From: Puccinia triticina
Taxonomy: Eukaryota > Basidiomycota > Pucciniomycetes > Pucciniales > Pucciniaceae
Direction: 5' to 3'
NCBI RefSeq assembly: GCF_026914185.1
Contig: NC_070572.1
Span: forward strand, 868,001 to 932,000
DNA length: 64,000 nucleotides
The notes below the pieces were generated by a model. It was given only the letters and a program-made list of their open reading frames with translations, did not search any database and was not told the origin of the DNA. Below are positions 43,428 through 54,369 of the stretch, piece after piece. The stretch's first letter is position 1, and each line of letters begins with the position of its first letter. A program made the position numbers and the translations under genes.

Positions 43428-44672
43428 CCGGTCTGGACCGGTCATTGAGGGGACTCACACAACCGGTCATCCAGAGGACTCATACCTCTCGATGACCGGC
43501 GCGGACCGGTCATCAGTCACATCTCTCGATGAACGGTGTGTACCGGTCAACAAGGGGAGGTGCTACTCTTGATGACCGGTCTTTACCGGTCATCGAGGGG
43601 ACTCCCACCTCTCAATGACCGGCGCGGACCGGTCATCATTCACACCTCCCAATGACCGGCACAGACCGGTCATCCAGAGGTCACACCTCTCGATGACCGG
43701 TCACCACCAGTCATCGAGAGGACTCACACCTCTTGATGACCGGTCATCACCGGTCATCGAGGTGAGTCACATTTCTTGATGACCGGTCAGACCGGTCATC
43801 AAGGGTAATAACACCTCTCAATGACCGGTGCGTACCAGTCATCGAGGGGAGGTGCTACTCTCAATGACCGGTCGGTCTGACCGGTCATTGAGAGGAGATG
43901 TTACTCCCCTCAATGACCGGCACAGACCGGTCATCGAGAGATGTGACTCACCTCGATGACCGGTCATCACCGGTCATCGAGTGTTATTACCCTTGATGAC
44001 CGGTCTGACCAGTCATTGAGTGGTGTGAGCTGGTGTGAGCCCTCTTGATGACCGGCGGTCATCGAGAGGTGTGAGTCCCCTCGATGACCGGTCTGTGCCG
44101 GTCACCAAGGGGAGTAGCACCTCCTCTTGATGACCGGTCAGACCGACTGGTCATTGAGAGGGGCACCTACCCTCGATGACTGGTACACACCGGTCATCCA
44201 GAGGAGGTGTTATTCCCCTTGATGACCGGTCTGACCGGTCATCAAGGGATGTGACTCACCTCGATTACTGGTGATGATTGGTCATTGAGAGGTGTTATCA
44301 CCCTCGATGACCGGACTGACCAATCATTGAGAGGTGTGAGCCCTCTCGATGACCGGTCATCACCGGTCATTGAGAGGAGGTGTTATTAGCCTTGATGACC
44401 GGTGTGACCGATCATCGAGGTGTGAGTCCTCTCGATGACCGGTCTGTGCCAGTCATTGGGAGGTGTGACCGGTCCGCGCCGGTCATCGAGAGGTGTGAGT
44501 CCCCTCGGTGACCGGTACAGACCGGTCATCGAGAGATGTTACTCCCCTCGATGACCGGCACAGACCAGTCATCAAGAGGTGTGATTTCCCTCAATGACCG
44601 GCGGTCCGGTACAGACCGGTCATTGAGAGGAGATGTTAATCCGCTCAATGCCGGTCTGTACCGGTCATGGAT
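43428..44672. repeat. Array of about 30 palindromic hairpin units
   Basis: The unit is CTCGATGACCGGT, a 2-6-nt loop, ACCGGTCATCGAG: a 12-14-bp stem. About 30 units are spaced roughly 41 bp apart by GA/CT-rich spacers of 11-17 nt such as AGGTGTGAGTCCC. Arms vary as TCGAT/ATCGA, TTGAT/ATCAA and TCAAT/ATTGA, and in many units both arms change together. Neighbouring units share subtypes (loops CATC, CTGT, CGCG, CACA). It is not a CRISPR: the context is eukaryotic and the spacers are not unique. It forms the core of the TIR element. Confidence 0.9.
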
Positions 44673-45015
44673 ATCAGGAGGATCAAGTGGGGTGTGTTTG
44701 TACATAGCCCGGTTGAAGTTGTAGGGCTGGAGTGCACAGTACTGCACTCCCCTTTTGAGGAGGAGAAATATCAGGAATGGAGTGCTGGGGGAATGCACTC
44801 CAATCTGATGGAGTGAGACTCATGGGCACTCATTACATTTCCTGGCCACTGGAGTTCTTTGTGGTGCACTCCAAAGAGTCTTGAGTCCCTGGTTCTGCAC
44901 TCCAATTGACTTGGAGTACTCTAGTCTGTACTCCAACAATCATTGGAGTGCACACTCCATACACTCACTTTTGGAGTGCTTTTGGGATTTTTTTGGAGTG
45001 CATTTAGGCTGACCC
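44673..45015. repeat. GCACTCCA/TGGAGTGC palindrome cluster and right TIR
   Basis: Repeated octamers as on the left, ending in the right terminal inverted repeat and the TSD TAATTTTA. Confidence 0.75.
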
Positions 45016-45140
45016 TAATTTTATGCATGCATAAAGGATAAAATCATAAAAATATTTTGGTGAGGAAATTTTGTATTACATAATCAGACAGTAATATCCC
45101 CTGCAAAAAAGATTTTATGATTTATGCATGCATAAAATTA
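45016..45140. mobile_element. 125-bp MITE with 20-bp TIRs
   Basis: TAATTTTATGCATGCATAAA (45016-45035) is the perfect complement of 45121-45140. The hairpin element is inserted exactly at its left end, its TSD being the first eight bases of this TIR, so this MITE is older. Confidence 0.7.
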
Positions 45141-45239
45141 TGCAAACCAACTTTGAACACCATAATTCATGAGAGATGCTCTTATACCACTGAGCTAAAC
45201 ACACGGTTGGTCTTACTAGTGATATTTGGATATTAGATC

Positions 45240-45560
45240 ATATAGCTTGGCCACTCAAATGGGGCTTGAAGCATATATTCCAACACAAAGTGCCCCAAAG
45301 TTTCCAATCATGAAATAAAATACTTTGTACCCAAATGCTTAGCTGCAAGGCAGTAACACACCAGCATAAATACTTTTGAGGCAGCTGGGGCTTTTGGTCA
45401 TATCTGCTACTAATTGCCTCCGCAACAGATAATAGTGCCTCTGCCACAGTTAATAGTGCCTCCGCCACAGCTAATAGTGCCTCCTTCAAATTTAACAGTG
45501 CCTCCGCCACAGTTATGTGGCAGAAGCATTGTTAACTGTGGCAGACGCACTATTGACTGT
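45240..45560. repeat. Outer left arm: inverted 159-bp unit plus 21-bp repeats
   Basis: 45290-45420 is the complement of about 47000-47170. At 45420-45510 a 21-bp unit AATAGTGCCTCCGCCACAGTT is repeated four times with variation, and its complement recurs at 46928-47035. Confidence 0.75.
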
Positions 45561-45605
45561 GTTGAGGGTAATTTGATGAAGTTGTGTTTTTTGCATATTC
45601 AATAT

Positions 45606-46308
45606 CACATGTACAGTGCCCAGAAGAAAGTTTTCATGAAATTTCTTTTGACAAGAACACATACAAACCATGCCTGCTAATTTCTGATTTACTGGGAGGA
45701 TAGACAGAAAGGTTCCAAAAGAATGAATATAAGTAATGTTTTTGGAAAAAATAAGTGCATACTAGCTGAAAATATTTTTTCATTAAATGATAATTTTGGA
45801 AAATCTTTAATACTATTCCAAAAAAATCATGAATAATCAGAATCAATAGACTGACATGTGACGTGAATGATAATAAATGAAAAAAATGAATCCCAAAATC
45901 CATCCTAAATTTTTGTGGGCAGGGAAAGTACCTCAAAAATTGCAAATTTGCACTGCAGGTAACAAAAAAACAGTGTCTGAGGTGTTTTCACTGCCCACAA
46001 AAATTTAGGATGGATTTTGGGATTCATTTTTTTCATTTATTATCATTCACGTCACATGTCAGTCTATTGATTCTGATTATTCATGATTTTTTTGGAATAG
46101 TATTAAAGATTTTCCAAAATTATCATTTAATGAAAAAAATATTCTCAGCTAGTATGCACTTATTTTTTCCAAAAACATTACTTATATTCATTCTTTTGGA
46201 ACCTTTCTGTCCATCCTCCTAATAAATCAGAAATTATCAGGCATGGTTCTTATGTGTTCTTGTCAAAAGAAATTTCATGAAAACTTTCTTCTGGGCACTG
46301 TACACGTG
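45606..46308. repeat. Long palindrome, 329-bp arms, 44-bp spacer
   Basis: Left arm 45606-45934 and right arm 45979-46308 are inverted copies with few mismatches (about 95% by eye). Because of the mirror symmetry each arm shows the same open frame on opposite strands, which I do not call as a gene. Transcription through it would give a near-perfect long hairpin RNA. Confidence 0.9.
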
Positions 46309-46919
46309 TCAGTACATCTTGAAGTTTGCTCGCGCTGGAAAAGGTTTTTTCTCTTGCCTTCTCGTTTTCCGCTTCACCATTGATTCACGGTTGGGACGCG
46401 CTCACACTTCAATCCCTCAAGACTCAGGAAGGCCGGAGTATAGGAGTTTCACCACTCAGGCAAAGAAGAAGCAAATGCTAAACTGTCAACTTGGATTCGT
46501 TAACTCATCAACAATTTTGAATCAACAACACTAGATCTAGAATCTGAAGTCAACTGCGTTTCAGGAGGAGTTTAAATCAAGAATCTACACTAGGAGTCTC
46601 AGCATTGGTCTAGTTACTATTGTGTTTCATTCTTATGATTAAAATCACTAAAACCATTGTTTCTTTAGTTTTGTTGTTCTAGTCATTGTTCTTGCTTTTC
46701 AAAGTTCTTGTTGGTGTTGTATTCAGTTTCTCAGTATAGATAGCATCTAAATCCTGTTGGTATTTCAATTGTTACTTCTTTATGATTGTCTTTTGTTTAA
46801 ACTCATCTTATTTCTTTTATTTGTTCTGCTTTTTGTTATAGTCCAAAATTACTACTACTGGCTGAAGAGATATATCTAAGATTTACAACAAAGAGTTTGA
46901 CCCTACATCACAGACTGTG
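46309..46919. other. Unique insert between inner and outer palindrome arms
   Basis: Only 45 bp separate inner and outer arms on the left but about 610 bp on the right, so this stretch looks inserted (or the left side deleted). No gene seen. Confidence 0.45.
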
Positions 46920-46927
46920 CTGGGAAC

Positions 46928-47520
46928 ACTATTAACTTTGACAGAGGGACTAATAAATGTGGGTGGAGCACTATTAACTGTGGTGTAGGCACTATTAAAT
47001 GTGGCGGAGGCACTTTTTTCTGTTGCAGAGGCAATTAGTAGCAGATACAACCAAAAGCCCCAGCTGCCTCAAAATTATTTTATGCTGGTGTGCTAATGCC
47101 TTGCAGATAGCTATTTGGGTAAAGAGTATTGTATTTCATGATTGGAAACTTTGGTTCACTTTGGGGCACTGTGGCAAAGGCTTTGGCGGAATTCCTTAGT
47201 AGGAAATCTGCCAAATGAGACCTACAGTAGCACACCCCTTTCCTTGGGCTTCCTACTGCCAAGAAGTTCACCATCTGCCTTTCAGAGGCTTTTATTCCCA
47301 CTGTAAAAGTTTGAGGGGCTTTGGGGCACTGTAGCTAAGGCTTTGACGGATTTCCTTAGTAGGAAATCAGCCAAATTAGACCCACAGTAGCACACCCCCT
47401 TTCCTGGGGTGTGCCAATGCCGTGAAGCTCATCAGGTGCTATTCAGAGTGCTTTATGGCCTCTGTAAAACTTTGGGGGGCTTTAGGTGCCCCAGTGCGGA
47501 GGTATAAATTTTTCTTTATT
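46928..47520 (+). repeat. 21-bp repeats and diverged 159-bp repeat copies
   Basis: After the 21-bp repeats, 159-bp-type units are anchored at 47198 and 47358 (AGTAGGAAATC), with a more diverged copy before them. The last unit runs into CCCCAGTGCGGAGGTATAAA, the same downstream sequence as after the array at 32.1 kb, so both arrays come from one repeat family in the same orientation. Confidence 0.78.
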
Positions 47521-47639
47521 TTCCGTCATTTTTTGTGAAATCAAAAAAATTAAAATTCTGACTCCCATTCTGGAGAGTAGAATTAATTTTCCAACTCCCA
47601 AAATGCACACGGGTCAAAATAATTTTTTGAAACTTCTTT

Positions 47640-48638
47640 CCCACCTCTGTGGCCAATCTCATGACTTAAAGGCTGTGGGCTGAGCTTCTGCATTGAAAAA
47701 TGTGGTGCAAAAAACATTAGATGACCCACTGTACATAGTGCTTGCTTCCAAACCCTGGTTATCCAGGAAACCAAATTGTGATTTTAGTGGCGGGTACCTG
47801 TGCCATGTGGCCATCCTGGCAGGGCCCTGAGTTGTACTTACTGAGAGAGCTTCCACTCTCTCCCGGCTATGTAGATTAGGGGGTATCAAATATGACCAAA
47901 TCCACCATTATGTAATTGACTGGCTTGAAAAAACCCACCATTTTTAAAACATGTTTTCCCTTCACATACCCCATTTTGAGATCCATTGGTAATGAATTTT
48001 ATCTTTGGCCAATCAACTGGTTTCCAAATGTGGATTTCTCATATTTGATACCCCCTATTCTGTCCTTTTGCAATCTACGCAGTTTGGTCATGCTTCTGCC
48101 TTGTGTCCAGGCACCCTTCCAAGTCACAACCAGTGGTTGTCAGGAGGGTCATTCGATGAAGCTCGGCGGCGGTCATACGGTATACCTGTTGATCCTCTTT
48201 TCAACAACGCGGGTTCATCCGGTCATGCCAGGAGTGTTGTTTGCTCATCCGTGAACCAGCTCAACTGGTCATCACGCACCGGGCATGCCGCATACACAAG
48301 GGCCAGCAGTTTCATCTTGGGCTGTATCCACCACCAGCGCTCCGGTGAAATTGGTATGGCCAATAATTTCATAGGGAGCCTGCTGAAGGTGGGTTACAAC
48401 TTGTAAATGTCGGATCGGAGCTGGACGAAATCGTGCACTTCGAGTGTCTCCATCAGCCCCACAACGTTCTCCGCTTCTTGCCTCAGCAAGTTGAGTTGCT
48501 GATAAAAGTGGCATCAACTGTCTCGATTCCTCGAAAACGTTTCTGCCGGGCCCTCCAGCATCCTCCTCCATTTCTCACCACCCTCCTTCCCAGTCATCCT
48601 CACCCACTTCAGTCCTCAAGATCCAAACCCTTGGAACG
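47640..48638. other. No recognised gene
   Basis: Frames at 47916-48406 and on the minus strand at 48272-48571 overlap each other and match no family. The last 200 bases form the upstream region of the next gene. Confidence 0.3.
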
Positions 48639-49225
48639 ATGTATTCGGCCACCTTCCTGCGCGTTTGCGTCGCCTTGATGCTGCAGGGTCCGCCGCCAAA
48701 CGACGCCAAAATGCCGCCGTTCCTGTGTCTAGAGGAGGATAGACCCCAAGCGTTGTGTCTGAATGCCGAGCCCCCACTTGTCCAATCCACTACACCGCCT
48801 ACACATACTGTCGGCGGTAAGTCATCTTCTCCTCCCTCGCCCTCTCTCAAACATTCCTCGTTACTAAACCAGTTCATGGGTGGTCTGTTTGCTGGCGACG
48901 GAGTAGTTCTACCTTCGAATTGGAACGGGAGACATAACGACTGTCAGTTGTTGGCCAATGCTCACCCCGGAAAGACGATCCAAAAGCTATGCTGCTCTGC
49001 AAAATTGAAAGTCGATGTATGTTACCTTTGACTCATGAGGGGCCTGATTTTATTCAAGGGTCTGACAATAATTGGAGGGAATTGAATGAGTTGGGGGGAT
49101 ATGTTCTGCTCAGAGATATCCGGAAGCTGATGTTTTCGCCCTTTTATCATTGGAGCTTTCAGGGAGATACCGATAGATGGGGATTCTTCCGGGTCAGCGC
49201 GGCCGACGTTTCTGATATGTGTTGA
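48639..49225 (+). CDS. Candidate small secreted Cys-containing protein
   Basis: Predicted exons 48639-48816, 48907-49016 and 49091-49225; introns of 90 nt (GTAAGT...TAG) and 74 nt (GTATGT...GAG-AG, with CTGAC branch-point about 25 nt upstream) close in phase to 140 residues. The first 17 residues (MYSATFLRVCVALMLQG) could be a signal peptide, followed by a Pro-rich stretch, a CC pair in KLCCSAKLK and a C-terminal Cys. No family recognised. The frame is also open without removing intron 1, so the first splice is optional. Two converging short genes with secretion signals in repeat-rich DNA are typical of rust effector loci. Confidence 0.4.
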
Positions 49226-49821
49226 TCAAGCTTCAGAAAGAGGTTCTCATCGTGCATCTTGATTCAACTTCGAGTCCGAACCATCACCCATTTGATTTGA
49301 TGGTACTATATGTTTGTACAACTTATCGCCTTGCTATTATTTCTATCATGCCTTCTGCACTATGTACTTAATGAAACTGCTGCGATTCTATAGTGATCTT
49401 TATTCCCATGAAGCCCGTGGATATCTTATTGACCTCACGATTACCTAGGATGATTAGTCGCCTGTACTCATGATCCCATTCCCGAGGGTCAACACAACAG
49501 CCATTGCGCTTAGTGTGTAAACAATGAGCACCTTGAATGGGCGAAATTAAGGGAAAGGGAATCTAATTACTACGAGAGGATAATCTAAAAAATTAACCAC
49601 ACAAAATGGGCCGAAAGCGAGTATGGATAGGCACCTCTACCCGGGTATTAGTATAGGGTGGGTGAAGAGATGAAACAAATTGGGCGAAGTGGGGATTTGA
49701 CTCGAAAGAGTGAGGGGGGATTTTTGCGGGGGCGAGCCACACCTCCGCAAACAAGAAAAATTCACCGGCCGAGTCTTTCTAGTACGCACAACACGCCGTT
49801 CTCCGCAGTGTGTTTTCAAGC
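49226..49821. other. Intergenic region between convergent genes
   Basis: AT-rich 3' flank; no gene seen. Confidence 0.4.
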
Positions 49822-50480
49822 TCACGCATTTTCCGGATCCTCCACGTTGTCAGTTGATTTAGGACGATATGGAAATGAGGGTTTTGGGGGGCCGAGATAT
49901 TTTTCCTCAATCTCTTTCCAACGCAAGGCAGCCGCATTGCCTAAAGGAAAACTCATCAGGGATCCCGCCCACCGAGGATTACAGACCATTTTCAGACAAT
50001 GAAAGGGGTTTGGCCAATAGGAACATCCCACTCACTGCGAAAATTAGAGGAGAGTTCTCTAACTTCCTCATCCCGTTTGTTGGAAGCTGTTTTGGATTGG
50101 TCTGCTGATGAGGGGTGAGATTTTCTGGCCTGTGACTCTGAGGAAACTAGCGGCTCAAGCAAATCATCTGGTGTTTCTAAATGTCAGTAATGGTATCACA
50201 TGGATAGCTCGGTAGTACACTAAAATCAGTGATCAAGGAGGGGTTAGACAGGAGGTATGTTGCAAGGAATCATCATGCACGGTGATTTGCTTGGTAAGAC
50301 GTGGAAAATGCAAAACAAAGACACACCTGTTTTGCTGGATGACCCCGAGGGCTTGTTGAACTTCCTTGATAGGTTTTTGGGAACCTTTGGGGATTTGATG
50401 CCAAAGCAATCGTCCATGGCGAAAACCTGAGAAAGATAAGAGACTAGTAATAGCGAGGCCAATAAACCTTTGAAAAACAT
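49822..50480 (-). CDS. Candidate secreted effector-like protein
   Basis: Minus-strand exons 50480-50327, 50176-50036 and 49940-49822 (introns 150 and 95 nt, donors GTGTGT and GTGAGT) close in phase to 137 residues. A textbook signal peptide opens the protein: MFFKGLLASLLLVSYLSQVFA, cleavage expected before MDD. The mature part is about 116 residues, hydrophilic, Ser/Lys/Glu-rich, with a single Cys, and ends in a segment LRWKEIEEKYLGPPKPSFPY. No domain recognised. The intron 1 acceptor could equally be 9 nt downstream. Length, signal peptide and lack of a known domain fit rust candidate secreted effectors; function is unknown. Confidence 0.62.
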
Positions 50481-52208
50481 ATTTCGGTGGGCTAATAATC
50501 CTGATGTGCTAGTAAATAGTTCTAGATTCTTTGTCTTCTTGCTCCCCCTCCGGATTGGATAGAGCTATGAAAAAACTGTGGTTTGTTTAGATTAGCAAGC
50601 CGGGTGGGCGGATCGTGAGGAGCTTCATATAGCTTCATGTGCACCTTCATGCCCGGGTCCACAGTTTTGTGCCCCTACATAGACGGAGTAACATACATAC
50701 TTCGGAACGGTGACAGATCACTAATTTTAGCACCACTACCTTTGTAGACGGTCTAGGCCGTAGACTTGGGTGTTTCCACCTCCCTCGGGGTCATTTACCA
50801 CTTGCCACAGGCCCCTTGTTTCAGGGTGAGGCGGGTGAAATACCGCTGGGTGCATGAGAGGAGACACAGATCAGCTCATTCCATTTGGCAAATGCAAAAC
50901 ACTTAATTCGCAACTAAGAAACACCTGTCTTTGGCGGCAACCCGTGTTTCCAAAATCCAGGAATTTCCATTGTCGCAAACAACCGCGCACGTACTCCTTA
51001 CTTATACACTTCATCCCTGCAATTAGAATGATGCCCCAAGAAATTGCTCACCACACAATACTGCATATTCAAAGCGTGTAATGCTAATGGCAACATCCCA
51101 CTTTTTTCCAAAAAAAAACCAAGCAGCCCGGAAGCGCTACATATACAGCCTTTGGCCAGGAAGCCCGACTGAACAACGCCCCTGCCTCCTCCCAGTAGAG
51201 TGACAAAGCAGTTGTTGCCTTGCGCCCACAGGAGGGAGGGACTTCCGGAGCACGATGCGGGCCCCGCGGCCTGGCTCCCGGTTTCCATTTCCATCCGGGC
51301 CCAAGCTACAGGGAAGGGCTCACTGAGCCAGGAGAGCGGAGAGCGCGCTGCCGGACAAGGAAAGAAGGAGACAGGGCAGCCGTCCTCGTCCGCAGTCGCC
51401 TTCCGGCCCCCGCCCCAAATACATCTCCTCCCGGGGCCACAGCTCTCCCCGCCGAGGCTCCCGCGGAGGCACTCTGCCGCGTCCGTGCTTCTCTCTTGCA
51501 TATAAACCCCGGATAGGCGGGGGCCGCGGCCCTCTGCACCCCGGGCCGAGTCGAGCGACGACAGCGGCACGGGTGGCTGGGAGGGTTGTCCTCCAAAAAA
51601 CAGCGGGGGGGCGGGAAGCCTTCCGGGCTCTCTCCGGCCGCAAGCAGGGCGCTGCAGTGGGGCTCTCGCGGGGCGGCCGCCCCGGGGCTCGCACAGGAGG
51701 CGCGGTTGCGCGCAGCCCGGCCCAGCCGCCCGAGCGCGATCTTTTGTCCTCAGATAGCTGCACGCATGACGCACCAGGAACGACGCAGCGACAGCTTCCC
51801 CGGCTTACGAAAAACGCACACGGAGGGATACGCCACACACAGACGGGCGCTAGTGTACAAACGTGCCGGTCTGCGCCTCGCGCAGGCTGGCTGACTTGGC
51901 CGACGGGCGGGAAGGGACACCGCGGGAACGAGCTCGGACGTGTGTGTACATATATAAGCAGACATTAATAGACGGTGCGGCGGGATAAGTATGGGGGTGG
52001 TGTGGATGGGCGGGCCGGACACAGCAGAGGCCGGTATGGACACTATGGGCAGGGCTTTAAGCGATGGTGCGGGTGGCGGGGGCGGAGGACGTGGGTGGCT
52101 TAGAGGGACGACTATTGCGTGACGCGGGGGGGGTTGGTAGGCAGGGGGATAGAAGAGTCCGATTTTATGGAGTGTGAGAGAGGAAGCGGGAAACGAGGGG
52201 GCAGGGGA
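50481..52208. other. Non-coding, turning strongly GC-rich
   Basis: From about 51.2 kb the sequence is very GC- and CpG-rich. Long frames occur on both strands (for example minus 50998-51774), as expected by chance in such DNA, and none resembles a protein family. Confidence 0.35.
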
Positions 52209-54369
52209 TCAGAGGCCGGCGAGTTTGGCGACGAAGGAGGCGACGGCGGGGACGGCGACGAGGGCGAGGAGGGCGAGGCCGTAGACGACGAAGGTGACGG
52301 TGGAGGTGGCTGCGGCGCGCGAGTGGGAGGCCATGAGGGAGGAGGTGCCGATGGCTGCGGCGACGATGCCGATGGTGCATCCGATCGTGAAGTACTCGTC
52401 GGAGCCGGGCGTGGTGCGGGTCCGGCAGAGCCTGAAGAGCGGGTCCCTCACGATCACCGCCTGTCCCACCACCCATAACCGTCAATTCCTGGATCTTATA
52501 AGAGAGAGAAAGAGGGGCACGCACGAAGATCCCGGTGATGCAGATCAGCACCACCACTAGCGAGTTGTCTCCCCCCGTCGCAACGATGAACTGGATCCCA
52601 AACGGCGTCGACATGAACCGGGCCGCAAACGTGATCGCCCGGTCGCCCGCGATGCCCATCTGGGAGGCCACCCAGGGCCACAGCAGCAGCGAGAGCGCAC
52701 AGTTGGGGAGGACGACGACGAAGAGCCGGAAGAAGTTGTTGTACAGGTCGGCGCGGTAGCGGAACATCGGGAAGGCCAGCGCCACCTGTGCTCCCCGCGT
52801 CAGCCCTGCTCTCCGCGACTACTCTCTGGGGAAACACACTCACGATTCCGCCGACGAGAAGGCTCGAGAGAAGGTCCCCTGCGCTCGGCGAGCTGCCGTC
52901 CCAGCCCTCGCTCCTCCGGAAGAGGATCAGGTAGTTGGCGCCGGTCGAGTAATGGTTGAGAGCTACAAAAAAACACAGACAAGCGAGGGGGTGAGGGTGC
53001 GGAGAGGCGAGGGAGGGAGGGAAAGGCGAGAGGGTACCTTGGGTGAGGGTGAGGCCCTTAATCCTGCCGAAGCCCCAGACGACGAAGACGGTGATGAAGC
53101 TGGTGACGAGGATGGGGTGGAGCAGTTTCTGGGCGCCGGGCGAGACGGCGCGTCTGCTGAACAGCCAGGCCAGCGCCACGACGCCCGTGAACAGGGGCAG
53201 CGTGCGGTGCTCGCCGCCGGGCGCGAAGAACAGCGGGATGCCGAGGAGCAGGACGAGGAGGTAGACGGCGGGGTCGAAGCAGGCCTGCATCCTGCGCGCC
53301 AGCCGGGCCTCCCGCGTCTCCGCCGGCCCATCCGGCCGCGGCTGGCGCCGCAGCTTGTCCTTCAGCTTGGCCAGACTGCGCTCCGGCCACGCCTTCTCGT
53401 CCTCCCCGAGGCTCTTCTTGTCGTCGTCGACGGGCTCGGTGGCGATCAAGGTGAGGGTGTTGTCGAGCGCCAAGCGCGGGTTTCCGGGCGGGGCGGGGGG
53501 CTCGCGGACCTCGATGGCGCTGTGGATTGAGGCGGGGGCGGAGCGGCCGGCCTCGGCGGACGCCAGCCCGGCGTCCTCGGCCTGCGGTTGGGAGCCGCCG
53601 GAGTGGCGGCTGTGCGGCTTGCGCGGCCGCGCGCTGGCCTCGCTCGCCCGGCTCGACCCGCCGTCCGACGACAGCACGTCCGCGTTGTTGTCTTCCTCCG
53701 GCTCGTCGACCGTCCGCTGCGGCCACACGAACGCCAGCGCCTTCACCAGCACCACCGTGGCCGCCCAGGTGACCAGCAGACTCGGCAGGAACAGCGCCGC
53801 GATCAGCCCGATCTCTTTCCCCGGCATCACGTCCCGCCGCGGGATCCTGCCACACACAGACTTCAGTACTCTTTTTTTTTGAAGGCTATGGGGGGAAGGG
53901 GGGCTCACAGGATGAAGGAGGAGGTGAAGAAGAGGCCCATGCATGCAAGCAGGAAGTCGGCCGCGGGGTGGAGGAAGGAGTGGACGTGGTGGAACAGGAA
54001 GTGGGGCGAGAACCTGTGGAGGAGGAGGAGGAGGAGGAAGAGCAGGATCATGGCGATAGCCTGCACATCGTTGGGGCCCGCAGAGGTCAGCGCTGGGAGG
54101 GCGGGGTTTTTTTGGGGGGAATCAGATGTACCTGGGAGGGGAAGGTGAAGGGGAGCAGGTCGATGAGCAGGTCGGTCAGGTAGGCGAAGACGAGCAGGAC
54201 GACGATGCCCAGCGGGGCCAGGACGTAGTGGGTGAAGACGACCGGGCCGTAGTCCTGGCGGAACTGTTGGGGGATGGGCAGACGGGTCAGCTCGCCGTGC
54301 GTGGGCTTCGGATGGGTAGGGGCTTACAGTCGAGAACACGAGGCGGTAGTCGATGGGAGCGGAGCCCAT
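52209..54369 (-). CDS. LrgA/LrgB-like (CidA/CidB-type) membrane protein
   Basis: Seven minus-strand exons: 54369-54328, 54263-54132, 54060-53909, 53846-53038, 52962-52844, 52785-52525, 52460-52209, with introns of 58-75 nt. Phases close to 588 residues. The N-terminal part has several membrane segments (GIVVLLVFAYLTDLLIDLLP, MILLFLLLLLL), then a long Ser/Arg/Glu-rich cytosolic-type linker (about residues 145-290). The C-terminal half is LrgB-like: YLILFRRSEGWDG, STPFGIQFIVATGGDNSLVV, ICITGIF and a Gly-rich IGIVAAAIGTSSLM. The plant homologue PLGG1 exports glycolate/glycerate from plastids and bacterial LrgB is antiholin-like; the fungal role is not established. Codons are overwhelmingly G/C-ending, unlike NFS1 or PPWD1 here. 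Confidence 0.85.

Larger units (their letters stand above)
32351..45015. mobile_element. TIR element carrying a hairpin array, split by a gypsy
   Basis: The left end GGGTCAGCCTAAATGCACTC (match continues to 24 bp) is the reverse complement of the right end at 44992-45015. It is flanked on both sides by the perfect 8-bp duplication TAATTTTA (32343-32350, 45016-45023), as made by hAT-type transposases. Without the 10.7-kb gypsy it is about 1.95 kb and codes for nothing. Subterminal DNA on both sides is full of short GCACTCCA/TGGAGTGC palindromes; the centre is the hairpin array 43428-44672. Confidence 0.85.

Noticed and set aside
43428..44672. CRISPR array
   Set aside because: Regular palindromic repeats resemble one, but spacers are short and repetitive, the repeats vary, the genome is eukaryotic and the block sits inside a TIR transposon.
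45634..46222. Pair of similar frames (103 and 70 codons) on opposite strands
   Set aside because: They are mirror images created by the long palindrome; the translation is hydrophobic AT-rich sequence without a family.
50998..51774. 258-codon minus-strand frame in GC-rich DNA
   Set aside because: Overlaps several equally long frames on both strands; composition is that of chance frames in GC-rich sequence and no motif is present.
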